NCBI GenBank assembly: GCA_022768825.1
Contig: JALEJB010000067.1
Location: forward strand, 1-41,734
DNA length: 41,734 bases
Direction of reading: 5' to 3'
From: Lachnospiraceae bacterium
GTDB taxonomy: Bacteria > Bacillota > Clostridia > Lachnospirales > Lachnospiraceae
In this document: piece by piece, positions 8,317 through 19,104 of the stretch
Layout of the letters: each line of letters opens with the position of its first letter
Position numbering within the stretch: position 1 is the stretch's first letter
Program-made: the position numbers and the translations under genes
Notes under the pieces: generated by a model
The model's database searches: none
The model's input: only the letters and a program-made list of their open reading frames with translations
What the model was told of the DNA's origin: nothing

Positions 8317-10107
8317 CTAAGAAACTGGTTTTGTTTCGTTTTCCAACCACATCCGTTCTTCTTCCTGTAAATGTGGTGAAATCATTTCATAAACCCGTTT
8401 ATGGTACGCATTCAAACGCTTTTTATCCACATCAGAAAGCATCGTTTCATCTATGGATGCCCGGTCATACGGACATAACGTCAATGGTTCAAAATGGAAA
8501 AATTGTCCATATTCGCTTTCTTCGTCTTTTGCGACTACCATCAGATTTTCAATCCGGATTCCGTAGGCACCGGTTTCATAATAGCCCGGTTCATCCGAGA
8601 TCACCATTCCTTCTTCAAGAGGAATCTGATTCCATTTCTGTGAAATATTCTGCGGACCTTCATGTACACTCAGGATATGTCCGACCCCATGACCGGTTCC
8701 ATGTCGAAAATCCAATCCCAGCCTCCACAACGGTTCCCTGGCGATGACATCCAGATTGGTTCCGGTAGTACCATAGGGGAACTTACAGTTCAAAAGTGCC
8801 AGATGCCCAATGAGTACCGCTGTATAGTGCCTCTTCATCCGCTCAGTCGCCGGTCCCAGTGCCACCGTACGGGTCACATCGGTTGTCCCTACATCATAGT
8901 GTGCACCGGTATCCATCAGCAAAAATCCCTCTTGACGCAAGGCGGCATCTGTTTCTTTGGTTGCGGAGTAATGAACAATTGCGCCATGCCCGGCATATCC
9001 AAAGATCGGTTCAAAGCTTGGCATGAGATAACCGTCCTGTACTTTCCGGAATTGCTCAAGTGTAGTTGCTCCGGAGATTTCCGTGATCGTCTCAGTTTTC
9101 ACATGCGTCTTTAACCAGTATAAAAACCGGGTCAGTGCCACACCGTCTCTGACATGCGCCGTTTTCTCTCCTGCGAGCTCCACCGCATTTTTCTTTGCCT
9201 TTGGGAGTGCAGTCAGATCCTGACCTTCCATCTTTTTGACGGTTTGCGGCAATTGTTCTAAAAGACTCACATTCACCTTATTCGGATCAAAATAGATATT
9301 GTCATGGGAATAAGAGCTCAGATCCTCGTAGATTGCAAAATAATCTGCACACTCAATCCCGTTTCTCGTCAGATAGTTTGCCACCTGATCATTTAACGAT
9401 TCTTTTTGCATGTATAAGATCACTTTCTCAGAATCGATCAGGACATATGCCAGTGCCACCGGCGTACATTCCACATCCGCCCCGCGCAGATTGCATAGCC
9501 ACCCGATGTCATCGAGAGATGCCATGAGATATCCTTTGATCTCCTGCTGCTCCATCTGTGTTCGGATCTCACCGATCTTTACAGCTGCGGATTTTCCGGA
9601 CAGGGCCTCTTTTAAGATCCATGTCGGTTTATGGCTCATTTCGGGACGATCCTGCCAGATCTGCCCGACAAGATCCTGATCGGTTTTGAAGGTAATTGCT
9701 TTTTTCTCCAGTTTTTCTTCCAGTTCTTTCAGCCGTCTGACCGTGATCGTGCGTCCATCCATGCCCAATACATCGCCTTCCCGCAGTTCTGCAAGCAGAT
9801 AATCGCTTAAGGAAGGAACGTCTTTTAGTCCCTGTCTCATCAATGTGATCCCGGTATCCTGAAGCTGAACTTCTGCCTGAATAAAATAGCGTCCGTCCGT
9901 CCACAGCGCAGCCTTGTCCCGCAATACGACGAGTACTCCTGCCGATCCGGTAAATCCACTCATGTATGCTCTCTCTTTGAAAAAGTCGCCTACATATTCC
10001 GAACCGTGAAAATCGTCTGATACGATCAGATATCCGTCCATATGTTCACGTGTCATCAAAGCACGTAACGTGTCTATTCTTTTTTTTATTTCTGATTTCG
10101 TTTCCAT
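8317..10107 (-). CDS. M24-family Xaa-Pro aminopeptidase
   Basis: Metal-ligand motifs LLMDTGAHYDVGTTDVTRT, RHGTGHGVGH, DEPGYYETGAYGIRIEN. Confidence 0.92.
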   Translation of the reverse strand: METKSEIKKRIDTLRALMTREHMDGYLIVSDDFHGSEYVGDFFKERAYMSGFTGSAGVLVVLRDKAALWTDGRYFIQAEVQLQDTGITLMRQGLKDVPSLSDYLLAELREGDVLGMDGRTITVRRLKELEEKLEKKAITFKTDQDLVGQIWQDRPEMSHKPTWILKEALSGKSAAVKIGEIRTQMEQQEIKGYLMASLDDIGWLCNLRGADVECTPVALAYVLIDSEKVILYMQKESLNDQVANYLTRNGIECADYFAIYEDLSSYSHDNIYFDPNKVNVSLLEQLPQTVKKMEGQDLTALPKAKKNAVELAGEKTAHVRDGVALTRFLYWLKTHVKTETITEISGATTLEQFRKVQDGYLMPSFEPIFGYAGHGAIVHYSATKETDAALRQEGFLLMDTGAHYDVGTTDVTRTVALGPATERMKRHYTAVLIGHLALLNCKFPYGTTGTNLDVIAREPLWRLGLDFRHGTGHGVGHILSVHEGPQNISQKWNQIPLEEGMVISDEPGYYETGAYGIRIENLMVVAKDEESEYGQFFHFEPLTLCPYDRASIDETMLSDVDKKRLNAYHKRVYEMISPHLQEEERMWLENETKPVS

Positions 10108-10247
10108 GTTCTGTCCTGATTTCTTTTCATTGTACTTCTATTGTATCTCTTTTTTTACTTTTGAAAAGAGTCTATTCGATTTTGCCGCATAAAATTTCCA
10201 ATCTATGTCCATCCTTAGATTAACAAGAAAAAAGGATGGTTACGCTC

Positions 10248-11024
10248 ATGTCTGCTTATAAAGTCGAACTGTGCGGTGTCAACACTGCAAAACTCCCATT
10301 ACTGAAGGAAGAAGAAAAAGAAGATTTGATCTTAAAGATCAAGCAAGGAGACGAAAGTGCCCGCGAGACCTATATCAAGGGTAATCTTAGGCTGGTTCTG
10401 TCTGTGATCCGCCGCTTTCTTGGCCACACGGACAACATCGATGATCTGTTTCAGATCGGATGCATCGGACTGATGAAATCCATTGATAATTTTGATCCGA
10501 CCATGGGCGTCAAATTTTCCACTTATGCGGTCCCGATGATCATCGGTGAGGTGCGTCGTTTCCTGCGCGACAATAATAGCATCCGTGTCAGCCGCTCGAT
10601 GCGAGACACAGCCTACAAAGCCATTCATGCCAAAGAAGTTCTGCTGGCAAAAAGTCAGGAAGAACCGACCATTGACGCAATTGCCGAAGAAGCGGGTATC
10701 CCGAAAGAAGATATCGTTGCAGCACTGGATGCGATCCAAAGTCCGGTCAGTCTGTATGATCCGATCTACACCGACGGTGGCGATACCCTATATGTGATGG
10801 ATCAGATCGCAGACAAAAAAAACAAGGAATCCAACTGGGTGGAATCCCTGTCATTAAATGATGCCATGTCCCGTCTGAGCGACCGCGAAAACTATATCAT
10901 TAAGCTGCGTTTTTTTGAAGGCAAGACACAGATGGAAGTGGCTGAGGAAATCCACATCTCCCAGGCACAGGTATCGCGTCTGGAAAAATCAGCCCTCAGC
11001 CACATGAAAAATTATTTAAAATAA
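10248..11024 (+). CDS. sigG: Forespore sporulation sigma factor SigG
   Basis: KVELCGVNTAKLP N-terminus, DDLFQIGCIGLMKSIDNFDPTMGVKFSTYAVPMIIGEVRRFLRDNN; start at 10248 preferred (RBS aaaggatgg lies over the 10236 ATG). Confidence 0.92.
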   Translation: MSAYKVELCGVNTAKLPLLKEEEKEDLILKIKQGDESARETYIKGNLRLVLSVIRRFLGHTDNIDDLFQIGCIGLMKSIDNFDPTMGVKFSTYAVPMIIGEVRRFLRDNNSIRVSRSMRDTAYKAIHAKEVLLAKSQEEPTIDAIAEEAGIPKEDIVAALDAIQSPVSLYDPIYTDGGDTLYVMDQIADKKNKESNWVESLSLNDAMSRLSDRENYIIKLRFFEGKTQMEVAEEIHISQAQVSRLEKSALSHMKNYLK

Positions 11025-11025
11025 C

Positions 11026-12633
11026 CTATCTCTCCCATTTATCGCACAACGAATTGATCTGATCCGCAAATCTTCCAAGCTCCTTGTTCGGCAGTCCCTC
11101 GGACTTCTTGATGACTGCAAGCAGACGCTGTCCGGATGCAAGAAGTCTCGCAAAGACATTACTGCTTGCCTTCGAGCTGTTCTTGGTCTTCTTTGGAACC
11201 ATCGTCTTCGTTCCCTGCTTGATACAGGCTCCGGAAATGAGATCAAAGATGTCGCCGCTAAAGGGTGCGACTGCGTCATACCCAAGCTGCGTATGAAGAA
11301 GATCCGCAAACTGTTCCGTCACTTTATCCTCGCCGTGGACAACAAATACTTTCTTTGGCGCATGCTCCCGAAAGGCTGCCGCCCAGTCAATCAGTTTTGT
11401 CTGATCCGCATGACCGCTGATTCCCGGCAGATTGACGATCTCCGCACGCACCTCGATCATCTCACCAAAAAGCTTGACTTCTTTGGCACCGTTTAACAGT
11501 GCATGACCAAGTGTTCCCGGCACCTGATATCCTACAAATAAAATCGTGGAGTCCTCTCTCCATAGATTGTGTTTCAGATGATGGCGGATGCGCCCTGCCT
11601 CACACATTCCGGACGCGGAGATGATGACAACCGGTTTCTTTAAGAAATTGATCATCTTGGATTGATCCGGAGATACCGCTGTCTTGAGTCCCGGAAACTG
11701 GATCGGATTGATTCCCTGCTCAATCAGTTCTTTTGCAGCATCGCTGAAGCATTCCGATACATTCTTATGAAACACATTTGTCGCTTCAATCGCCAGCGGA
11801 CTATCGATATATACTTCAAAATCCTCAAACTCCGGCAGCAAATGCTCGGATTTGATACGCCTCAGGTAATACAGCATCTCCTGTGTACGTCCGACGGAAA
11901 ATGCCGGAATGACCAGATTGCCGCCCCGCATAAAGGTACTTTTTATGACATCCACCAGTGCCGTTGCATAATCCACCGGCAGGTCATGCTCTCTGTCCCC
12001 GTAGGTAGACTCCATGATCACATAATCGGCATCCTGCAGATAAGTCGGTGATTTGATGAGCGGTTTATTTCCCTGTCCGATATCTCCGGAAAAGACCAGC
12101 TTCACCTCTTTTTCCTTTTCCGTCACCCATAACTCTATGGATGAAGAACCAAGCAGATGTCCGGCATCCACAAACCGGATCTTCAGATTCTCATCCACTT
12201 CTACGATTTCTTCATAGCTGCAAGGTACAAAGTGGTTCAGAACACTTTGTACATCTTCCATCGTATACAACGGTTCCACCTGTCCCCCACCGGAACGCTT
12301 TGCTTTACGATTGCGCCACTCTGCTTCGAATTCCTGAATGTGTGCGCTGTCTTTCAACATGATCACACACAGCTCATAGGTCGCCTGTGTACAGTAGATC
12401 CTGCCACGAAAACCATGTGCATACAAAAGCGGCAATAAACCCGAGTGATCGATATGGGCATGTGTCACAAGCACGGTATCAATCGCTGCCGCATTCACCG
12501 GAATCTCCTGATTCACATACAGATCCGGTCCCTGTTCCATTCCGCAATCCACCAATAAATGCTTATCCCCATATTGTAAAAAATGGCAGCTGCCTGTCAC
12601 CTCATGGGCAGCACCTAGAAATTCCAATAGCAT
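11026..12633 (-). CDS. MBL-fold / beta-CASP RNA-processing exonuclease-type protein
   Basis: THAHIDHSGLLPLL, SGDIGQGNKPLI, ESTYGDREH, SASGMCEAGRIRHHL, SGHADQ. Confidence 0.9.
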   Translation of the reverse strand: MLLEFLGAAHEVTGSCHFLQYGDKHLLVDCGMEQGPDLYVNQEIPVNAAAIDTVLVTHAHIDHSGLLPLLYAHGFRGRIYCTQATYELCVIMLKDSAHIQEFEAEWRNRKAKRSGGGQVEPLYTMEDVQSVLNHFVPCSYEEIVEVDENLKIRFVDAGHLLGSSSIELWVTEKEKEVKLVFSGDIGQGNKPLIKSPTYLQDADYVIMESTYGDREHDLPVDYATALVDVIKSTFMRGGNLVIPAFSVGRTQEMLYYLRRIKSEHLLPEFEDFEVYIDSPLAIEATNVFHKNVSECFSDAAKELIEQGINPIQFPGLKTAVSPDQSKMINFLKKPVVIISASGMCEAGRIRHHLKHNLWREDSTILFVGYQVPGTLGHALLNGAKEVKLFGEMIEVRAEIVNLPGISGHADQTKLIDWAAAFREHAPKKVFVVHGEDKVTEQFADLLHTQLGYDAVAPFSGDIFDLISGACIKQGTKTMVPKKTKNSSKASSNVFARLLASGQRLLAVIKKSEGLPNKELGRFADQINSLCDKWER

Positions 12634-12712
12634 AATACCATCTCCTTTGTGATTGATATGGTAATTATAACATATATCAGGGCACTTCCAATAGATTTTT
12701 TGTTAAAAGTAG

Positions 12713-13456
12713 TCAAATTTTGTTCATGCGTTGTATTTCTTTTTTCAGGTGAAGCATGATCTTTTTTTCCAGTCTCGATATGTAGGATTGTGAGATGCCA
12801 AGCAGATCCGCCACCTCTTTTTGGGTCAGTTCCTGATCCATATGCTTTCCCAGCCCATACCGCAATTCTATGATCTGACGCTCCCGTCCGGACAAACATG
12901 CGATGGCTTTTTGCAGCAGCTTTCGCTCCGTCTCTGACTCAATATCCTTGGATACCAGATCTTCATCTGTCCCCAAAATGTCCGACAAGAGCAATTCATT
13001 TCCATCCCAATCTACATTCAGCGGCTCGTCAATGGATACTTCCATCCTGGTTTTACTGTTTCTTCGCAAATACATGAGTATTTCGTTTTCAATGCATCGG
13101 GAAGCATAGGTCGCAAGCTTGATCTGACGATCTGATTTAAATGTGTTGATCGCTTTGATCAGCCCGATCGTGCCGATCGAAATCAGATCTTCCACATTCA
13201 CTCCGGTATTATCAAATTTTTTTGCGATATAGACCACCAGCCTGAGATTGTGTTCGATCAACTCTTTTTTGGCTTCCGGTGAGTCCTGATCAAGCAGCTG
13301 GATACATTCCAGTTCCTTTTCCTGTTCCAGCGGCGGCGGCAGTACCTCTGCCCCGCCGATATAGTGTATCTCCTTTTCCCGTTCAAACAATAACGAATAG
13401 ATGGACGGCAGAATCTTTAGTTGAAATCGATTTGGCACATTCACTTTTATGTACAT
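12713..13456 (-). CDS. sigE: Mother-cell sporulation sigma factor SigE
   Basis: [56 protein letters not shown]; lies next to spoIIGA. Confidence 0.92.
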   Translation of the reverse strand: MYIKVNVPNRFQLKILPSIYSLLFEREKEIHYIGGAEVLPPPLEQEKELECIQLLDQDSPEAKKELIEHNLRLVVYIAKKFDNTGVNVEDLISIGTIGLIKAINTFKSDRQIKLATYASRCIENEILMYLRRNSKTRMEVSIDEPLNVDWDGNELLLSDILGTDEDLVSKDIESETERKLLQKAIACLSGRERQIIELRYGLGKHMDQELTQKEVADLLGISQSYISRLEKKIMLHLKKEIQRMNKI

Positions 13457-13470
13457 ATCACAACCTCCAA

Positions 13471-14232
13471 TTAAAATAAGTCCGCAGAAAGAAGCATGTG
13501 CACACGATCCTTTCGCAGAAACCCCCGCGGGGCGATCCCGATTACCGGATGCTCGATCATCCGTGTATCTACTTCCATTTTATCAATTGTCCATACATGC
13601 ATATATCCTTTTTCTTCCCCGATACTGGAGTACTCGATCCATCTGCCGCATTCGGGCAATAATTGCAATTGTCCGAAAATCTCCGTATCCACCACACTAA
13701 CCGGTTGACCCACATACGGATCCCGCAGCAGATTGCCGGAGTCATACAATGCCATCAGACTGACGCAGCGATCCTTGTAATACAGTGTCACGCTTCGAAG
13801 CTTTCTGTCGATACGGGTATGCCGGCGTTCCATAAGAAACAGCAAAAGTAAAACGACCGCTGCAATGACCGTTCCCAGAGCAAACCAGTCAAACTTCATA
13901 TGATACGACTGCAGCCACAAAAAGATTCCTGTCAGACCAAACAGAAATATAAACTTGGCCAGCGCCACCCATAAAAAGCGTTCCTGTGTATGTCCGCCAA
14001 AGCAGATTGCGATACCTGCCACATGGATCAAAAGCTCGCACAGTACAAATACACTTCCATATCCCAGCACAAACAAAAACAATGTACCCAAGCCTGCTAT
14101 CACAATCGGTATGCAAACATTTTTCCATTTTGCCAATCGTACATGAAACCAGATTTGTAAAAACAGCAGACTAAACACTTCTAATATCAGATAACGTAAA
14201 AAAAATACATCCAGATATATGGTTAGCAACAC
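13471..14232 (-). CDS. spoIIGA: Sigma-E processing peptidase SpoIIGA
   Basis: Multi-TM N-terminus and [23 protein letters not shown] aspartyl motif; upstream of sigE. Confidence 0.88.
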   Translation of the reverse strand: MLLTIYLDVFFLRYLILEVFSLLFLQIWFHVRLAKWKNVCIPIVIAGLGTLFLFVLGYGSVFVLCELLIHVAGIAICFGGHTQERFLWVALAKFIFLFGLTGIFLWLQSYHMKFDWFALGTVIAAVVLLLLFLMERRHTRIDRKLRSVTLYYKDRCVSLMALYDSGNLLRDPYVGQPVSVVDTEIFGQLQLLPECGRWIEYSSIGEEKGYMHVWTIDKMEVDTRMIEHPVIGIAPRGFLRKDRVHMLLSADLF

Positions 14233-14325
14233 ATCCCTCCATTCAGCAGCTGAAATTCATTTTATCATTGTGTTTCTTCGAATTTTGTCGAACGAAGTGC
14301 TTTATAAAAAAGAATGCGCATAAAA

Positions 14326-14352
14326 AAACCTTCGCTTTTAGCGAAGGTTTTT
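14326..14352 (-). terminator. Intrinsic terminator downstream of ftsZ
   Basis: aaaccttcgc ttttagcgaaggttt hairpin with flanking A/T runs. Confidence 0.75.
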
Positions 14353-14369
14353 CGTACATCTTTATGTAT

Positions 14370-15611
14370 TTATTTTCTTGTATTTTTAAGAAATGCAGGA
14401 ATCTGGATATCCTTCTCCGGCACGGTGCTTTCCGGTTGCTTCGGTTTCTGAATACCGGAAAATGTTGGCGGAACCGGGGTCGTCTGCTGTGTATTTGCAA
14501 TCGTGGACGATGTTCTGTTATAAGTACCACCCAATCCGGATGAAGAGAGACCGGATAATCCGCTACGGCTTGTCAATCCGGATGTCATTGGTCTGGCAGC
14601 AGACTGTGTTCCCAGCGTTGACGTATATTTCATGCCTCCCATTAATGTAGAAGCCCCTTTTGCCTCTTCCAATCCGGTTGCGATAACCGTAATCTTTACT
14701 TCGTCTGTCATCGACTCATCATACTTCGCACCGAAAATAATATTTGCTTCCTCTCCGGTCAGATCTCGCACATAGCTTGCAGCATCATCTGCATCCAGCA
14801 ACGAGATATCTCCTGAGATATTGATGATCACATGTGAAGCACCGTCGATGGTTGTCTCCAGCAACGGACTTGATACTGCCAGTTTGACAGCTTCCATCGC
14901 CTTATCGTCACCCTTTGCCTCACCGATACCGATATGCGCAAGACCCTTGTCCTTCATAACCGTCTGAACATCTGCAAAGTCAAGATTGATCAGTGCCGGC
15001 AAGTTGATCAAGTCTGTAATACCCTGTACAGACTGCTGTAATACTTCATCTGCTTTCTTCAATGCATCCGGCATTGTTGTACGGCGATCTACGATCTCTA
15101 ACAGCTTATCATTTGGAATTACGATCAGAGTATCTACGCTTTCCTTCAAGCGCTCGATACCTGATGCTGCATTAATTGCTCTCTGTTTTGCCTCGAATTT
15201 GAAAGGCTTTGTTACGACTCCTACCGTGAGGATTCCCATATCTTTTGCAATCTTGGCCACAACCGGAGCAGCTCCTGTTCCGGTACCGCCACCCATTCCA
15301 CAAGTGACAAATACCATGTCCGCGCCCTGAATGGCTTCACTTAAATCCTCTGCACTCTCTTCTGCCGCTTTCATACCAATCTCAGGCTGTGCGCCGGCTC
15401 CGAGTCCCTTCGTCAATTTTTCTCCGATCTGGATCAACGTAGGTGCTTTACATAATGCCAATGCCTGTTTATCGGTATTCACACCAACAAACTCCACACC
15501 ACCAATATTTTCATCAATCATTCTATTTACAGCATTGTTACCGGCACCGCCTACACCAATTACTATAATCTTCGCATTATTGTCCGCTGCAGTTGTCGTA
15601 ATCTCTAACAA
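14370..15611 (-). CDS. ftsZ: Cell division protein FtsZ
   Basis: [14 protein letters not shown] and [23 protein letters not shown]; likely TTG start at 15611 behind gaggagg. Confidence 0.95.
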   Translation of the reverse strand: MLEITTTAADNNAKIIVIGVGGAGNNAVNRMIDENIGGVEFVGVNTDKQALALCKAPTLIQIGEKLTKGLGAGAQPEIGMKAAEESAEDLSEAIQGADMVFVTCGMGGGTGTGAAPVVAKIAKDMGILTVGVVTKPFKFEAKQRAINAASGIERLKESVDTLIVIPNDKLLEIVDRRTTMPDALKKADEVLQQSVQGITDLINLPALINLDFADVQTVMKDKGLAHIGIGEAKGDDKAMEAVKLAVSSPLLETTIDGASHVIINISGDISLLDADDAASYVRDLTGEEANIIFGAKYDESMTDEVKITVIATGLEEAKGASTLMGGMKYTSTLGTQSAARPMTSGLTSRSGLSGLSSSGLGGTYNRTSSTIANTQQTTPVPPTFSGIQKPKQPESTVPEKDIQIPAFLKNTRK

Positions 15612-15769
15612 GGTTACATCCTCCTCATTCTTCAAAAATATATAAATCTTATCCTTTGTGCCTGTTTTCCTATGTATCTCATCACACAAAGTGACCCAAA
15701 ATGCTAACTTAATGATTTAATAATAGTATTTCTTTGAACATTTCGCAACTATTATTTTTATTTTTTCTA

Positions 15770-16558
15770 TTATTTTTTATTTTTACTTTTTTTCGGATCA
15801 AACACAATATCCGTGGTTTCACTGGTCCAATTTTCTAGATGTAGTGTTCCTTTCTTTCCTTCCAATTGCGGCAGTATGTACTGCAGGCGCATGATCTTCT
15901 GTGAAAGGTTGTCCGCATTGCCTACGCGGATCTCTATTTTACCGCTATAGACGGTCATGGTCTTCGCAAGCTGGTCATATTTGATCTTCTTAGATGAAAT
16001 CTCGTATTTTTCCAGAAGCTGTGTCAGAGAAAGCAGATTTTTCAAGGCCGCTGTATCTTCTAACGGAAGCTTTTCATATAAGATAACCGAATCGCAGGTC
16101 AGACCTTCGATTTGTGGAACATTTTTAATCTGCTCCTGCGATGTCTCTACCACAAATCCATCCTTGTCAAAATAAGCATTCTGATCAATGGAACTGATAT
16201 ACAGATAACCAAGAATCCCTTTTTCATATACCTCCACACTGATCTCATGCGGCTTGGTAATATCCATACTGATCTTCAAAGTATCGATAAACGGAAGCTT
16301 TTCCTGTCTCAGAAAACGATACTTGAAATAAGTATAGAGCGTACTCCACGCATACTCATCTGCCATCACGACCTCTTCGATCTGTTCATCCGAATATAGT
16401 TCATTTCCGACAACATTGACCTTTTTCACTGTAAAAACCTGGGTGATCATGATTGCGATGGTCGCAGCCAGGAATGCGATCAAAAGCAGTAAAACGAGCA
16501 CGATTGTCCTCTTTTTTCTTTTTCTTTCCTGTTGTCTGTATTGTTCTTTGATACCCAT
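15770..16558 (-). CDS. ftsQ: Cell division protein FtsQ/DivIB
   Basis: Short cytoplasmic basic N-terminus, one TM, POTRA-like VKKVNVVGNELYSDEQI; between ftsW and ftsZ. Confidence 0.8.
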   Translation of the reverse strand: MGIKEQYRQQERKRKKRTIVLVLLLLIAFLAATIAIMITQVFTVKKVNVVGNELYSDEQIEEVVMADEYAWSTLYTYFKYRFLRQEKLPFIDTLKISMDITKPHEISVEVYEKGILGYLYISSIDQNAYFDKDGFVVETSQEQIKNVPQIEGLTCDSVILYEKLPLEDTAALKNLLSLTQLLEKYEISSKKIKYDQLAKTMTVYSGKIEIRVGNADNLSQKIMRLQYILPQLEGKKGTLHLENWTSETTDIVFDPKKSKNKK

Positions 16559-16559
16559 A

Positions 16560-17675
16560 TTATCTCTCCACTGTCTCCGGTTCAAATGCAATTCCTCTTG
16601 AAACAGCCAGTGCCAGCCCCATCTCTGCCATCAAAAATACAACAGAGGTTCCGCCGTAGCTGATAAACGGAAGTGTCACACCGGTATTCGGAATGGTATT
16701 GGTCACGACCGCAATGTTCAATACCACCTGAATGGCAATATGCGCCATGATGCCTGTCACAAGCAGGGAGCCGAATAAATCTCTCGCGTTGTTCGCGATG
16801 ACCATAAACCGCCAGATCATCAAAAGAAAAAGCATGATCAGACAAACTGCCCCGAATAAGCCAAGTTCTTCACAGATAATGGAAAAGATCATATCGTTCG
16901 GAGCTTCCGGCACAAAGCCAAGCTTTTGCATACTGTTTCCAAGTCCTTTTCCAAACAGACCGCCGGAGCCGATGGCATACAATCCCTGAAGAGTCTGATA
17001 ACCCTTTTCATAATTTTCCGGATTCCGCCAGATCTTCACACGGTTGCTTCGATATCCTGCAGTCGTCAGGAATAAGATGATCGCTCCGACACCGGCTCCG
17101 CCAATGGCGAAAAACTGCATATACTTTGGGCTGGATACAAACAGCATCGCAAATGCAATTCCCATAATAATGATCGCGGTACTCAGGTTATTGTAAGCAA
17201 TCACACCAAAAATCGGCAGGATCGTAACGCCAACCTTTATGACGTTTTTAAACTTGCTCATACTTTTCGGCCGGTCCGAGATCACACTGGCAAAAAAAAC
17301 GATCACCGCAAGCTTTGCAAACTCGGAGGGCTGAAATTCAAATCCGCCTACACCCAGCCAGCGTCTGGAGTTATTGTGTTCGATTCCGACGAAAATAACC
17401 GCAGTACAGAGAGCCAGTGCGACACCGTATGCCAGCCATTTCATACGCTTCCAGATGCGGTAATCGATTCTCGAAATCACAAACATACCGACAAGTCCGA
17501 GTCCGGATGCAAGCATCTGTTTCTTCAGATAATGCGCCGGATCGCCAAAAGTGTCCTGGGCATCATAGGCGCTGGAGCTATAGAGCATGACCAGACCAAA
17601 GCATATTAAGAAAATCAAAATAAAAAGCAGGCTGTAATCAAAATATTTTGTACGACCATTCTTTTTTCTTGCCAT
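16560..17675 (-). CDS. ftsW: SEDS-family FtsW/SpoVE peptidoglycan polymerase
   Basis: GFEFQPSEFAKLAVIVFFAS, GVTLPFISYGGTS. Confidence 0.92.
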   Translation of the reverse strand: MARKKNGRTKYFDYSLLFILIFLICFGLVMLYSSSAYDAQDTFGDPAHYLKKQMLASGLGLVGMFVISRIDYRIWKRMKWLAYGVALALCTAVIFVGIEHNNSRRWLGVGGFEFQPSEFAKLAVIVFFASVISDRPKSMSKFKNVIKVGVTILPIFGVIAYNNLSTAIIIMGIAFAMLFVSSPKYMQFFAIGGAGVGAIILFLTTAGYRSNRVKIWRNPENYEKGYQTLQGLYAIGSGGLFGKGLGNSMQKLGFVPEAPNDMIFSIICEELGLFGAVCLIMLFLLMIWRFMVIANNARDLFGSLLVTGIMAHIAIQVVLNIAVVTNTIPNTGVTLPFISYGGTSVVFLMAEMGLALAVSRGIAFEPETVER

Positions 17676-17712
17676 GTATGCTCCTTCTTTCTAACCTGAG
17701 TTTTTCCAAACC

Positions 17713-19092
17713 TTATTTCAGTTTTCGTACCATATCCTTAAACATGGTTCCGCGCTGTTCATAGCTGTCAAACATATCCCAGCTCGCGCATGCCGGTGAA
17801 AGCAGTACCGATTCTCCCGGTTCAGCTGTAGCGGCACAGATGTCCACTGCCTCCTGCAGACTTTCGGCAAATACATAATCATGGAACCCCAGTTTCTTTG
17901 CAGTATCTGCGATCTTTTGTCTGGTTGCCCCGATCAAAACCAGCTTTTTGACTTTCCCGTCAAATGCCTGAATCCACTCCTCATACTCCGATTGTTTATC
18001 ATAGCCGCCGCCGATCAGACAGGTCTTTGTCTGCATCGCGCGGATTCCCTGAATGGCAGCATCCGGATTGGTTCCTTTGGAATCGTTATAATATTTCACG
18101 CCGTTTACTTCGGTCACATATTCTATTCTATGTTCCACCGCTGTAAATCTGACTAATACCTCATGAATTTTTTCCAGCGGCACTCCTGCAGACAGCGCAA
18201 TTCCCGTGGCCGCCATCACGTTCTCATAATTGTGCTTTCCCAACAGATTCAATTCCCGGATGCTGCAGACCTTTTCCTTTTTTGTATCATGTGCGTAGAT
18301 GATCTCCTCTCCGTCCAGATACAAGCCGTTGTCCAGTGCTCTCGCACTGCTGAAATAGAGCACCTTGGTCCGCAGGCTCTCACCGAAACGGCGAAGCACC
18401 TCATCCTCATAATTCAGGACGCATACCTGCTCACTGCTCTGTCCTTCGGTAATACGCTCCTTTGCAGCAATGTAATTTTCCATCGTATGATGCCGGTTCA
18501 GATGATCCGGCGTAATATTTAAGATTGCGGATACTTCCGGTGCAAAATGTTCTACCGTCTCTAACTGGAAGCTGGAAATCTCCGCAACCGTTACGGTATC
18601 ATCCGTCATTCCTTCCACCATTCTGGTATAAGGAACACCGATATTTCCCACCACACGTACATCAGAATTGACATTTGCCAGAATCTCTCCGGTGAGTGCG
18701 GTCGTCGTGGTCTTGCCATTGGTTCCGGTGATCGCCAGTACCTTTCCTTTGGAAAACGCAAACGCAAGCTCGATCTCTCCCCAAATTTTGATTCCTTTCT
18801 CACGAAGCGCATTCACCATTGGCAGATCGGTTGGTACACCGGGACTGAGGACTGCATAAGAGAAATCAAAGCAGCGCTCTGTAGGGAACTCTCCGATGAT
18901 CACCTCACAATCACGTAACAATTCTGATTTTGCCCTCACATCCTCCGGGGTCAGCTTCTCATTGCCATCGTATAACACGAAAGGCATTTCCTGTTTTTTT
19001 AATAACTCTGCGGCTGCGATTCCACTGATTCCCGTTCCGACAACCAACACTTTTTTTCCGTTTAACTCCATCTGTGTTCTCATAATCTTCAC
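17713..19092 (-). CDS. murD: UDP-N-acetylmuramoylalanine-D-glutamate ligase MurD
   Basis: AITGTNGKTTTTALTGEIL, NITPDHLNRHHTMENYIAAKERI, YNDSKGTNPDAAI. Confidence 0.95.
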   Translation of the reverse strand: MKIMRTQMELNGKKVLVVGTGISGIAAAELLKKQEMPFVLYDGNEKLTPEDVRAKSELLRDCEVIIGEFPTERCFDFSYAVLSPGVPTDLPMVNALREKGIKIWGEIELAFAFSKGKVLAITGTNGKTTTTALTGEILANVNSDVRVVGNIGVPYTRMVEGMTDDTVTVAEISSFQLETVEHFAPEVSAILNITPDHLNRHHTMENYIAAKERITEGQSSEQVCVLNYEDEVLRRFGESLRTKVLYFSSARALDNGLYLDGEEIIYAHDTKKEKVCSIRELNLLGKHNYENVMAATGIALSAGVPLEKIHEVLVRFTAVEHRIEYVTEVNGVKYYNDSKGTNPDAAIQGIRAMQTKTCLIGGGYDKQSEYEEWIQAFDGKVKKLVLIGATRQKIADTAKKLGFHDYVFAESLQEAVDICAATAEPGESVLLSPACASWDMFDSYEQRGTMFKDMVRKLK

Positions 19093-19104
19093 CTGTTCTT
19101 AATT

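Noticed and set aside
14243-14530. 95-aa minus ORF overlapping the ftsZ 3' end
   Set aside because: Alternative frame of ftsZ running through its terminator; basic, low-complexity product
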